A DNA stretch of 64,000 nt, from contig SJOL01013076.1 in assembly GCA_004794785.1 (NCBI GenBank), positions 839,758 to 903,757 of the forward strand. Direction: 5' to 3'. Made by a program: the position numbers and the translations under genes. The notes under the pieces are model-generated. The model was not told where the DNA came from and searched no databases. It saw only the letters and a program-made list of their open reading frames with translations. Source of the stretch: Opisthorchis felineus (taxonomy: Eukaryota; Platyhelminthes; Trematoda; Opisthorchiida; Opisthorchiidae). Positions 35,520 to 47,119 of the stretch are shown one piece after another (the first letter of the stretch is position 1; each line of letters begins with the position of its first letter).

Positions 35520-37935
35520 AATTGTGGAACAAACTCAAACAACCAACGTCGCTTTGGCTTAGAGGCGCGCGTTTGTGCGTGAGTGTGCATTCCGTCCGAC
35601 GTCGACACAAAAATAATGGCCAGAGCACAGCCACCAGAGTCCGTGCCTTGTGAACGAAGCTGATAATTAAACCGACAGAACAGATAATTTTCCTTGTACC
35701 TAATGAAAATGCGACCAGTCTGTTCGACTAAATTGAAAAGCGCGAGAAAACCAGTGAGGTTTGTGCAATTCTAGCAGGAAACATTTGGAATTGAGAATGC
35801 ACTTTTGCCGTCACTTATGGTAGCCATGCAGCTGAAAATCGGTTATTTTGAAACTTCGAATTTAAATCTAATAAAGTTTCGATTAATCTCAGATCGTCAG
35901 GCTATCTAACCTAGCTAGTCATCGATCCTCAGGGGTGACCAGATGGTTATTTGATTTACTTGACGTGACGATATCTTGATCAGTCCTCCAGATAAATGTT
36001 CTGACCTAGCGTTGATAAGCAAAGCCTGAAGAAGATTACTGACATTCTGACTGACGCAATTAGGCCCCGCCACCCCGTGAGTGGAACAGGTAAGACGTCA
36101 GAAACATAACATTAACCGATAACGAGTCTAAAATGCTTGGATACTAATTGCATAAACTACAAAAAAGGATCTGTGGAAAAGCGAACCTCACAAGACCAGT
36201 ACTACATGGTCCAGTTAAAGTTTACGAGCCAACTTGGATGATGAGGCTAGTCCTAGATATGTACTACTTGTTTTACCATAGAATGGTGAAACGGATGGTT
36301 GATATCCCGGGGCCAGTTTCTAGACAACTAAATCCATACGGACCGTATTATTCCTCCAAATCCGTGGAGTCGACGAAAGACCTAAACACTTTACCAAGTT
36401 TTTTATGATGTAACTACAGTTTTTGACAGCATTGCATTAGCGCGTTAGCTACCTGAAATCATCTGCCGACCAGTTCACAACTCAGGCAGCGGGGGGAGAA
36501 GTGACAGGGAAGAGTTACGGAAGAGGAATTAACTATCTGGCAAGGCGTCACTTCTTTCGGAGGGACGTTTTCTCTTCGGAGGACTGTACAGTCGTGTGTT
36601 TCTAACTCGTAAGTGAGTCTTAACCATAGGCTCCAGGGGGAGTCGAAAATATCTCAAAATCCGGGTGTTCTCTACAGCGCGGTTTCCAATAAGAGGTCAT
36701 GTGTCTGGTCAGTGCGAAAGTGGGCAAAACTACTCGGCTACGCATTGAAAGCAAAAGGGCGAATACGAGAGATTTAAACATTATCAATGCGGTGTATCAC
36801 ATGACCAATGGTCAAACTCTGGAATAGGTTAGTTTATTGTAACGCATGGACGTATGGAACACACGGGAGTGTGAAGCTCTCACGAATGCAGGAAGGCATG
36901 TAATCCTGGAAAGCAACAATCCAGGCGGGTCAACGTGGCTCACATTTGTAGGTCGCGTTCCCCTCTTTGGATAATGCTAACAGATGATTCGAGCCTGAAC
37001 GAGGCTTCCCAAAATTACACGAATTCGTTTTTCATATGGTCCAGTTGGGTCTTCCTGCGGTGTGAGCATTTATCAAGTGCAGATATTCATACAACGAGAA
37101 CACATGGCAAAAGGAGGATGCATTTATCGGTTTGTCTTCACTAGACAGAGTAGTCAGGAGAGTTAGACCCGCATTTTGGTCAGTATTTTACAAAACCATT
37201 TCACCCCCATCGTTACTGACGCCAGTACTTGAACCCAGTTAAGGCTACTTATAAGAACGGTCAGCGATACACTAGGTCAAACGTGGTTATCGTCAAAATT
37301 ACCCGAAGTGAGAAATTGGTATCAACTGCCAAAGTACAGTTTTCAGATGTTGTCATATCACTTTCGGTTTTGCAAATATCCGGCTTGGAATTAAAAAGAC
37401 TAATACGGTGTGCATGTGCTACAAATTTGCTGGATTGCTGAAGTAAATATGATCTTTTGGACTGCAAATTTGGTCCCAAAATGCCGTTCCGTTTTGGCTG
37501 TGACAAAGTGCGTTAAGTCGGCCAGTCCGTCAGTTGGGAATACTTCCGTCCTGCAAAAATTCTCCGAGGCGCTCAGCCCAAACGCCGCATGGCAACGCTC
37601 AAAAAGCAGAACAAATTCACGGTGAACGACGTAAACCAGTAGATTGAAGATAATCGTTTTATCTTTAGTGTGTTAAATATCACATGAGGAAACAAACTAC
37701 AGATTAAAACACATGAAGAGTCTCCTTAGTTGGGTTACACGCAACTGATCGGCTTTACTTGCGGACTGACGAAATCAGGATTCACGCCTTTGCATCGTCC
37801 TGTTTGGGACGAATGTTTCCTACTTTATTTTGGCTAAAATAACATATTCCTGGTTAAACAGAACAGCTGCCGAATAACGGAAATCTTTCCACGAACAATG
37901 TAATCGTTGATTTCATCAGACAATGAACATTTTAA
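35520..37935. other. No recognised gene
   Basis: No homology recognised. A plus frame at 36148-36408 is rich in aromatic residues but carries no motif. Confidence 0.45.
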
Positions 37936-37941
37936 AACAAA

Positions 37942-38170
37942 ATCAGCTTTCGACAAATACACACATTTGCATATCAATTTAGTTTTGATGGGAGGCTCAC
38001 CTAGCTGAACCTCTCGTTTAGGATTTTCTTAAGCAACTGAATGTGCTGCACCAGGCCGCCTCATGTTTTAGTTGGTACGATATTCGAGATATCGCAACAC
38101 ATTGCGTAGACGTAATATAGTACTCATAAGGTTGCTCTTGAAGAGTTTTCAGCAACCTTATGCGTAATGT
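37942..38170 (-). repeat. R1 hammerhead repeat, copy G, folded back
   Basis: The unit reads on the minus strand (ATTTGCATATCAATTTAG, AACTGAATGTGCTGCACC, CGATATTCGAGATATCGC in the plus reading) up to CTCATAAGGTTGCT at 38142. Sequence then turns to the sense direction (GAAGAGTTTTCAGCAACCTT), deleting the ribozyme. The result is a 12-bp perfect inverted repeat (ATAAGGTTGCT...AGCAACCTTAT) around a 14-base loop. Confidence 0.75.
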
Positions 38171-38174
38171 AAAT

Positions 38175-39505
38175 CAGCTTTCATTGAAGCACAATTACGT
38201 ACTTTACAGAGGACCGATGGAAGAGCACTGATACACGTCAGAAATTGAGTTCACACAGAGGGACTAAAACATACAGTCTCTGGACTTTGCAAGAGAGTTC
38301 GCATTGGTCACTTTTGTTGTACAGAGTCTCCGTTTTCCCAAGGCTTGAACGACATCGTGCGACGCTGTGGTGTTCAAAAAGCCACCACAGATCCAACTTG
38401 GATCGATTACTCAAGGTCATACTTTCATAATACCAAGGTCACATTGAAGCTTTTTAACGTATTAATCTTTTCAATTGGATTCGGCTTACATCCGTATAAT
38501 CTTTTCAGGCACTGCTGTCAGCAACACTTTTACATCCAAGTTTCCTCAACAAATTCTTATCTTGTAGCTTTCTCAAATAAAACTTTCATATGCACTCGTA
38601 TTAATGAAGCCGAAGAGGTTTTGACTCCACGACGTAGGTTTGAAGGCGCACTAGATGCAGATTTATAGAGGAGCTATTCGCCTCTGACCTCGGGGCTACA
38701 GTGCTCAAAGAAAGCGAGTTATTTTTTGACAGACGCTGTTGAATTTCAACAGCCAAGAGAGTCAAGTAAAATGACTGCTCTGTAACAATTTCTAGTGCAG
38801 CTTTCATTTGACGGAGCGAAAACCCAACTTCAAATTAATGACCTCAACGTCCTAATATTGAAAATGGTGTCGTCAAAAAACTTCCATAGATCAGACAGTC
38901 GAAACAGTCCTCACGTCAGGACATACCAGACATGAACAGAACCTTCAAAGCAAGCTCGACTGTCGTAACCCCTGAATTCTAGCAAGAGAAGAACCCTGGT
39001 TCGTTGCACCAAATCTAGTACCATTAAGGAAGGGCACCGAGTCGTCATCAGTGTACAAAAAATTCCGTCATTTCTAACTCTGCATTGGCAGTTTGAATGT
39101 GCATGTTTGTGATTGGTGCGTTGGTGGTAGTGCTCCGATGGTTTAACCGCATCACCGAATAAAACAAACGGAACAAATGGTTCCTATGAATTCGATAAAT
39201 ACGACCCACATTATTAATGCAGCGTGTCTTGTGCGCAGATGTTTCGACCAGAGACCAGCCGTTACTCCTGTAATGTCAGATGTTCTATTAGAAATAATAT
39301 ATTCGCAAAATTTAAAGGGTTAGGTGACCTGCATGTGGAAGCTTAGCAAACGCACAGGAATCATTATCCCTAATGAAATAACGTGTTAGGACGCTAGTGG
39401 TGATTACATCAGAATGGAGTGGATATCGTTGTAGTGGTGGAAATTGGGGAAGAAATAAAAAACCATCAGAAGTAGTATGGGACTGGATAGAACAAAACGA
39501 AAAAT
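38175..39505. other. No recognised gene
   Basis: Nothing recognised. A minus segment near 38830 reads WVFAPSNES, like the first FAS1 motif, but a stop follows after 17 codons. Confidence 0.4.
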
Positions 39506-39511
39506 GTGAAT

Positions 39512-39770
39512 GAGGGACTACTCACAAGTTTTCCGAAAACTCATCGGATTAAGTTGGTGTTGAAGAGAAACACAACTGATCCCCAGCTAAACGTCTCCTT
39601 TATGACAAGTTGAATATCGTATTAACTTAAATGTGAGGGGGCCTATGTGCAGCATGTTCAGTTGGAGAAAAAAATAGATGAGAGGCACAGCTGGGATTCA
39701 GTTGAGTCTCCCGTTAAAATCAACTTAACTTGCAACTACGTATATTTCTCCAATATGTGAAAAAGTTTGT
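39512..39770 (+). repeat. R1 hammerhead repeat, copy H, folded back
   Basis: Starts with an antisense piece (ACTACTCACAAG...GAAAACTC, 39513-39545), then a strongly decayed ribozyme region, then the sense unit GAATATCGTATTAACTTAAA, GTGCAGCATGTTCAGTTG, GAGAGGCACAGCTGGGATTC and GAGTCTCCCGTTAAAA. The inversion point is again close to the ribozyme. Confidence 0.65.
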
Positions 39771-39774
39771 TGTT

Positions 39775-40845
39775 GTGCACTAAAAGGACGAAGTGAACTT
39801 GGAAAGTAAGGTGGGGTTTCGATATCCAATTAATAAGTTGACGCAACTTTGTTGTTTTTATCTGTACAATGGGGGTATGAAAGTAGAATTGCAACAGCCT
39901 TAGTGATAGTACGGATGTAACCTTGTAATTGGAAGTGAATTAAAAAGCCCTTGAATGGTTTACATAGTGGTCACTGTCCATCAGCTGCTTCGTTATTGTA
40001 CTCCTGGAGCTACCAGTGTCTGGATTCCGAAGCCACTCAGAGGTACATTGAGAAACACGATTCCAGAGATGTCATATGGTCCGGCTAGCGTACCCGGATT
40101 CGCAGGCGTAAGCGAACTGACAAACAAAGACGCTTTGGCGAGAAGAGACAACCGGTCTTATACTGAGGCTGTCAGTATACGCGTGGTTTCCTGGATAGAC
40201 GTATGAAATGTGGTATTGAAATTCCGTATGGGTGTCGCTGTGAAGTACTAAATGACAAGGGTTGTTTTAGAACGGAAGGGAAAGTGTGGGATGTCTCACA
40301 CAGATTGCAAACAATGGGTGAGGTTGAAATTCCGCAACACAAGACCCACTAAGTCATTTCGTACAAGCGGCATACATTCTAGTGAAAGACCTTCTCATTT
40401 AGTCACCCCTTTAACCAGTTATTTTCCGCTTGTACAGTATGTCAACAGCACCAGGATTTGCAGACCCACTCTCTGGCCAATGTGAGTGCTTTCCGAATAA
40501 AGTCGAACAGTTGTTTCGTTGTTCATTAGCATTTAGAACTTATTTCCGTAATTGCCAGACTTATTTGACTTGCATCTATGCAGTCACGTGCAATTCTTCA
40601 GGGCAGGAAACACCACAGGCAGCGGCAAAATCTACAACACTAATACAACTAGCTGCGATCAGTTCTGACCTGAAAATACTCAAGCAATAAACTGATGGCA
40701 TTGCAGGAGAATAATCGAGTATTACACATTTTCAGTCGAGAGTTTCAAGCTATTTTAAAGTGGGTCAAACAAAGTCTAGTTTTGAACTTCGTGATCCCCC
40801 GATCATTCTGGGAACAAGACAATAGCAACAACAAAATAAAAAAAT
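39775..40845. other. No recognised gene
   Basis: Nothing recognised on either strand. Confidence 0.5.
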
Positions 40846-40848
40846 GTT

Positions 40849-41027
40849 CGTTCAGCTGCAACACCCTTTCGGTGCGCAGCTGCCATGGCACCCGAAGGAA
40901 CCACGAGGGCTGGGATACTGCCAGGTTGCCCAAGCCTAGACAGGGGAAGTCGAGAGGCAGAGGTCGGGTTTGATCCACGGACCTTCCGGTCAGTAAATTT
41001 GCACTCTATCCACTGAGCCATCTCGCC
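40849..41027 (-). repeat. tRNA-derived SINE (family A), nearly complete
   Basis: Minus strand: GATGGCTCAGTGGATAGAG (A box), GGTCCGTGGATCAAACCC (B-box region), TCTGCCTCTCGACTTCCCCT, GGCTTGGGCAACCTGGCAGT, CTTCGGGTGCCATGGCAGC and GCACCGAAAGGGTGTTGCAG, then a TTTTATTTTG tail. This shows the full architecture of the family: tRNA-like head, body and A/T-rich tail. Confidence 0.85.
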
Positions 41028-41439
41028 CCCTCAACCATTAAGTTGTGGAACAGATCATTTTGTACACTCTGTTTAGTCAAAAAACGTGAGATATAATATA
41101 CTGCAGTTTACATTTGTAGGAGTCTAAAACAACACCGTTCGTCAATAATATCATAGCGGTCTCAGAGTAACTTTTAGGTTTTTCTGAACACACAGGATAG
41201 GGTTACAGGAACTTCAGTATCTGAGCTTGTCTTGCTAAGACCTAGAAGGATCGTCTGGGTGCAACTTTGTTTCCTGCGTCGATCAGATGCGTGGTGACCG
41301 GTGCTTTGGCTCTCGATACGACCAGAGTCGAGTTAAGATCAGCTGACGTTGGTATTTTGACTGGCGACGGTTAAGTGCGTTCACACACAAATGTGCTGTA
41401 TTACAAAGGTCGGCACAATGTCAGTTTGAAAAGACAAAG

Positions 41440-42010
41440 ATCATGTTCACTAGATTACAGAACTTCAACATAAACTTCTTTCTTCGATACTGTGATTGGT
41501 CGCTTGGGTTTACCACTTTGATGAAGAGGTCAAGACAACTACTTGACTGCAGTATATCTGTGAGTAATTTAACATTCTCCGAGAGTGCACCTGAGGTGCA
41601 ACTCTATCTAGATCCGTCGAAAAATCTAAGAAGGAATACAAGCCTTTGTTGTGCCTGGCAGAAATCCGTAAAGTTTAGTCCAGTCCAAGTGAGTTTACCA
41701 TTCACACAGATCGAAATAACACTGCTGGTAACTCTGGCGATCAGCACATCAAGAAACGGAAGTTTATTGTCTTTCCCAAATTCCCAGTTAAGTAAAATGT
41801 CCTGGCATAGTGTTGAAAGCAGAAAGGTGCTCAGCCTGCTCACGACGAAGGAAATATGATCTACGAATCCTTGTTGTATATCGGTTCCTGGTGATTGCCC
41901 AAGTTTGATCGTAAAACGCCGGCCAGGATTAGCCTCAAACGACTATCCATGGCGACACTATCGACTTGCTTATTGCTGGTGCCCTGGAAACAGAAATCGA
42001 CACTTTTGTA
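41440..42010 (-). pseudogene. Penelope-like element RT remnant, dead
   Basis: Minus strand from about 42010: FQGTSNKQVDSVAMDSRL followed by LILAG (about 42000-41910), corresponding to the PLE motif QVDGVAMGSPLGP.LA. Then, at 41843-41604, VSRLSTFLLSTL, NKLPFLDVLIAR and GKLTWTG....F, the conserved PLE stretch N.LPFLDV...R...V.RKPT.TG. Decayed tail to about 41440. The segment that would hold the YVDD catalytic box is interrupted by stops near 41860-41840. Many frame breaks; no endonuclease follows. Confidence 0.75.
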
Positions 42011-42014
42011 CACA

Positions 42015-45000
42015 GTAAAATTAAATATTCAAAATGAGGGTGACGAGATCTGGGTGAGATTCCAGATAATCCCCTAAAAAAATTCTAAGTTCTATTAAAA
42101 GGGACATTAGTAGAAACCAGCTACATGTGAAGATTCAGTTACGAAGGGCACATCCATCGGGCGCCCCATTTGTAATTAATTCTACAGACTTCATATTCAG
42201 ACAAGAGAACTAACTCATGCCTGTAGTTATTCTCAGGTGATTCTACAAGGTTTAACTCCCGCACAGTTGGGGTGGTACAGTTTGTGGTCTGGTCAACATA
42301 CAGCGAGCTCTCAGATGGTAGCAAGTCTACTGTTTGCCTCAAACAACAGTCTAATCTGTTCGGAAATACCACGGATAAACCATGAGCTCCTAACGATTTG
42401 GTTCCTCGTTTTGCGGAACGTTGAGAAGCACCTGCCTGGATGAGAATTCTATATCAGATAAAGTTTGAAGTATTGAGAAATTTCAACTGGTCGACCGATC
42501 TTTTATATTCTGTTGACTAGTGTATTTAAATGTGACAACCTATGCTATTTAGTGTCAAATAGCTCGACTGAATAAGTGATCAGAATGAGAAATGCAGGAA
42601 TATTTTGCGGGCTAAACATTCGTCGAAAGCAACTTCGTTATGTGGAAGTCAGTAAAAAACGAATCATGGTTGACGAGCACTTTCGCAGATAAGAAGTTGA
42701 TCCGAATATCTTGAACGTATGCAGAACCCTGATATCCTTTCTCTCAAGAGCATCATTCACTTGTCAAAGCTCGACTTTTTAATTTTTCTCGTGAAACCAC
42801 GTCGAAATGGCGGACCAGCTATGGATTTTCAGAGTCCTTAAAGGTCACGCGTATAGACATGGGCCTGTATGAAATCGCACCCAGGTTTCGGATTGATCCG
42901 TAAACTGGATTTAGTGGTTTGGGAGTCAATGTGATCGTAAATTAGCATAGCATCATATCACGTGTGTGATGATAGGATGAATACCGAGGCACTGGGGACA
43001 CTAACTGGAGTTTATGTACGATTATGTTTGTATCCCGTATTTGACCTGTCTTTCACCGGAGGATAGAATTGTCCAAAGATGGGGCGTTGTTCTGTGTGAC
43101 TTTTTGTCTAAAATGATGCAGTTACTAACTTTGCCGCAACTTAATAAGCATCGTGTCTCCTTAGACTTCAATGCAGAGGTAATATGTCCGAGGTGTTGAT
43201 TAGTTCAGTAATCCTATCATCAGCGGCACATCCATCAACGGGGACAAATAGTGTAAACTCACGCGTTCTAATCAATTCAACTGGAACGTTAACAACTCAG
43301 CCGAAGGAAAGTAGAGGAAAAACTTGGCTAGCTCACCAACGGGGCGGCATTCATCCTCATTCTTTCATTATGTTGTTTGAGAACCGCGTTTTGCTGATTT
43401 TCAAGCGACTTGAGATAGCCGTAAATGATTTGAGTTTTTCATCCGCCTGAGTGAATTTCACCTTGTTACCCAGTAGGACAGAAACTTGGTTTTATAACAA
43501 GCTATCGGGCTTCAATTCTCAATCGTACGCGCTAAAAATACTGTAGGGCGGAATAACCAACTGCACAAGCAGAGCTGGATAACTGTTACAGCGACAGAGA
43601 AGCGGAACATGTATGCTCTTTGATTTGTCCGACACGTCATATTCTCTTCTTAAGCATTCCCATCTTTAACGTAATGCAAATGTAGGAGCAAGTCGGCTCC
43701 CAAAACTAAATACCTCGTATGACAAGCCACAACTAGTCTGCCTGAGTCATAGTCAGTGCGATTTCGCGATTTGCCGACAGGTACCCACCCATGTACACTG
43801 CAGGAATGTCAATTCGCTGGATCGCAGTTTTTTCAGCTGTTTAAAAGAACCGCAATTCCCACATCTTTCCGCAGAACACCCAAGTGCAACCTTGATGAAC
43901 AATTAAAGCAGTTGTAATTCTACCACCGGACAACGCCACATTGTGCCCTTGAATAACCCACCATGAACAGTCCTACCCTATTAGGCCAAACCTGGTGCCG
44001 AGGTGACTGCGTGCCCAGAGCTTGCAGTGGCGTGGTCCTAACGAGAAGCGTAACGAGGTAGAAGATGGGCGTTCGAGTGTTTGCCACAGGGAAACTATGA
44101 ATTGGCGTTCACAACACTCGTTTGCACAGTAATCCTCCTGTACGGGCGCAATTATTCGGGCGAATCCACACCAAAGAGGGGAAGCAGTGGACTAAAGTTT
44201 CACTCTTACTGGAACCAATCAGCAGTGCTTATCGTTGACCGTGCCAGGTTGTGAACTCCGGGTGTCAGACATATGAGGCAAGTGTGTTAGTACTGTTCCA
44301 CCGGCATACCTTCGTCACATCTGAGCAGGCAAACGTGTTCACGCATGAACGATATGATTGGCTTGCCCAAGACCTTGAACGACGACCCGGTAGTTCTCCT
44401 GGTTGGGTCGGTAGACTGACCCACTCATCAGGACTTCCAGGTCAGGCAACACCACAGACACATGATTATTGATTGGTTGCAGGCATTGTAGCATTCATGT
44501 TCAGTGAATTGCCTCACTGTCAAGACTGGTTACGACCATCAGCTTAGGTGTAGCCAGTTCACGGCGAAATTCCGCACCACCGAATGACTTTATTATTGCA
44601 AAAGAAATGAACGAGTACTGTGCCATAGATTTTTTTCATGTAGATGTGCACAGGTACATCGGTTTGGCGAGGTAGTCAGGAAGAGACCCCCATAAATACA
44701 GTGACATATAGACAAACCATATCAGACGGATGTTAAACATCCTGAACCGTACGGATGCGGCTGACTCGGCTACATGAAGACTACATTATGGTGTTTAGTT
44801 GCTCGCCTCGGTATATGAACAAATGTGAACATCCAGTAGTCTCAAGTCCATGATGACGCCTGAGGCTAGTTTTTGTGGGAGATAAAAAAGAAAACCACTG
44901 TTGGCGCGTTCCGAGTGACTCTTGCTCGCCATCTACCTATTCAACTGCTTAGTTGCTGGTGATCACGCTTTTTTTCACCACCCCGTCCCATCCACTTAGA

Positions 45001-45625
45001 TCCACGTTGTCCTTTCGTACGAACTCTGTAACTGGCGGTTTGCGATGCGTTCTGACTGGGCCCATATATTTTACGTACAAAAACGAACTCGTGCTGCCAG
45101 GATTGAGAAAAAGGGTGTTGATCGATTGGGGTGCCTGTTGATAGCCAAGATCCTATTCTTCACGCACGGTCTATACTTCCAAGAGATGTAGCAGCTTCTT
45201 GGACGTGGAAACCTTCCATAGCAGCTTGGATTTTCACATTTCCACTGAGCCTCTGAAGCTCAATCTGACAGATGAAGAAGCGCTTCCGCTTTTTGTATGC
45301 AAGTTATTCAAAACTAGCGTAACAATGTAATTAGCAAAAGGGAACAAACGGTGTTTTGCCGAGCGTCACTGAAGCAGCATAAGACTTACAGTAGGAACAC
45401 GGGCTCACTACTGTAGAGTCCTGAAAGAGTATGTACAGCCACAACATCCAAAATCCAAATGGTATTCTTCAATTCAGAAGCCCCAAAGAAAGAACTTCAT
45501 GAACATTCCTATGTTTCGGCAGATTTTCAATGAAAAACTTCCCGGACTGACCATTCCTCCTATTCACTTTTAACCACGGAACAACAATTTTGCCGAATGA
45601 ATGAAAAGCGAGTACTGCGCGAAGA
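42015..45625. other. No recognised gene; one unclassified repeat
   Basis: 44190-44340 shares CTCTTACTGGA, CAGC.GTGC.T, TGTGAAC..../TG.GCGAGGCA-like blocks, CGGCAT and TCTGAGCAGGC with 55630-55790, so both are copies of a dispersed repeat I cannot classify. Nothing else recognised. Confidence 0.4.
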
Positions 45626-45629
45626 TACG

Positions 45630-45808
45630 CTTTCCATATAGCTCAGTGGATAAGGCGCGAACCGCAAGGTCCGGGATTCGAATCCAACCCCGATATCCCG
45701 ACTGCTCCTGTCTAGCCTTGGGCAGCCTGGAAGTATCTCACCCCCGTGCTTGCTTTGAGTGGCATGGCAACTAGGCACTGAAACGAGTTCAAACATTTTT
45801 TATTACGG
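45630..45808 (+). repeat. tRNA-derived SINE (family A)
   Basis: Plus strand: ATAGCTCAGTGGATAAGGCG (A box), AAGGTCCGGGATTCGAATCC (B box, intact), CGACTGCTCCTGTCTAGCCT, TGGGCAGCCTGGAAGTATCT, GCATGGCAACTAGGCACTG, then TTTTTTATTA. The clearest pol III promoter of the set. Confidence 0.85.
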
Positions 45809-45809
45809 T

Positions 45810-46999
45810 TTCTAAGGTGCCCGTTTATGTGGAATTCCACTACGTGTCGCCGGCATTGATAAATTCAAACCAAAGATAATTTGATGTCTTGGTGATATAA
45901 CTTGGGTTCGGCTACTTAACGTGATCGGAGCTGCATAGCGAATGCGCGGCAGTGGTTTGATGAGAGAGGAGAACACAACGTTGACAGGCTACTTGACTCG
46001 CGGAATCCTTATAAAGGACGGCTTTGAGCAAGGGTTAAAAGGAAAACTTGAAAAAAAAGAACTGCTGTGGACACCTAGTTAAGGCAGCACTCAACAATAT
46101 CATAAATGCTTCGAAATTAAGTGTCTCCATTTGGAGAATTTCACTGAATTTGATGCTGGTACCATCACCTTGGGGACCAACTGACGATTAACAAAGTGCC
46201 TCTATAAGTACCTCCATCAACACCAAGACTTCACGTGTAGCAGCATATTGAGCTCCGCAAAAACCACAGCTCTTGTGTAGTAGCATCCAGTCATTCAGCC
46301 GGTGCTGACTGGCACACTAGCCTCTCGTTTCGGCTACTCATATCCCCTTCACGAAAGAGCAGAGATCCCACAGACAATCTGGCAAGACGTCAGATCACAG
46401 GAAAAGCGTCTCGACCAAAATGGACTTAACCAATAGTTTGACGAGAAGCAATTTCAACATACACTATAAAGCAAACTTACAAGGTTTACCACGTTCTGAA
46501 GTCAATACGGATCATAGCGCCAGTAGCGGCGTGCAGACAGAGACTTGCTGGACACTTTGGCCAAAGGTATTAAAGCAAACGCGGTTCAAATAGTCCCTTT
46601 TGGACGAATGAGTGTCACGTATTCAAACAAGGCAGTAAACAAGACGTGATTACACAAAAACCATTGCAACAATGAGCTGAAACGTGAATCAAGTAGACCG
46701 TCTACCTTCGTCTAAGTAGGAGGATATTTTGGGATTTAAGATGCTGGTATACTCACAAGAGAAATGGGGAAGATGACATGGAACACCGGGGAAAAAAAAA
46801 AGAAAAATGACAGAGATTATCCAATAGAGAGAATCAATAAACAACAGAAATGAAGGAACTAAACTCACAGCTCCAAACGACGAAACCACTATGTGATGTA
46901 AATAATGTGACAACCGCAACAGTGAACAAAAACCGAATAACTAGATCAAATAGAGGAGTACAGAGAACTATGAAATAAGTAGTAAAGAAAAGAAAGAAA
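45810..46999. other. 3' flank of INPP1; nothing else recognised
   Basis: This lies just downstream of the INPP1 stop codon on the minus strand and should contain its 3' UTR and polyadenylation site. I saw no clear AATAAA on the minus strand close to the stop. Confidence 0.4.
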
Positions 47000-47119
47000 T
47001 CAGTCAAACAACTCGTTAACCGCGTTCGCAGATCGGGCCAAGCGGTGTAGGAATTGACAAGCGACTCGACCATCACGGTAGGCCAACAGACCATCCAAAT
47101 TGCAACAGCATGATAGATC
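47000..47119 (-). CDS. INPP1: INPP1 last exon with stop
   Basis: Acceptor CACCTCTCTCTCCTTAG|GATC with a strong pyrimidine tract; phase 0; 39 codons and TGA at 47002-47000. Codes [13 protein letters not shown], matching the conserved NKGGLIAYR, then a terminal helix. Confidence 0.85.
   Translation of the reverse strand, partial: DLSCCCNLDGLLAYRDGRVACQFLHRLARSANAVNELFD

Noticed and set aside
38790..38850. FAS1 domain start (WVFAPSNES) as partner of the weak candidate at 31490-31810
   Set aside because: A stop follows 17 codons later and no splice site rescues it; the nearest candidate FAS1 end is 7 kb away with nothing between.
45638..45690. tRNA gene from intact A and B boxes
   Set aside because: The B box is intact, but the sequence runs into the shared SINE body and tail, and acceptor-stem pairing is lacking. 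The same holds for the other family A copies.
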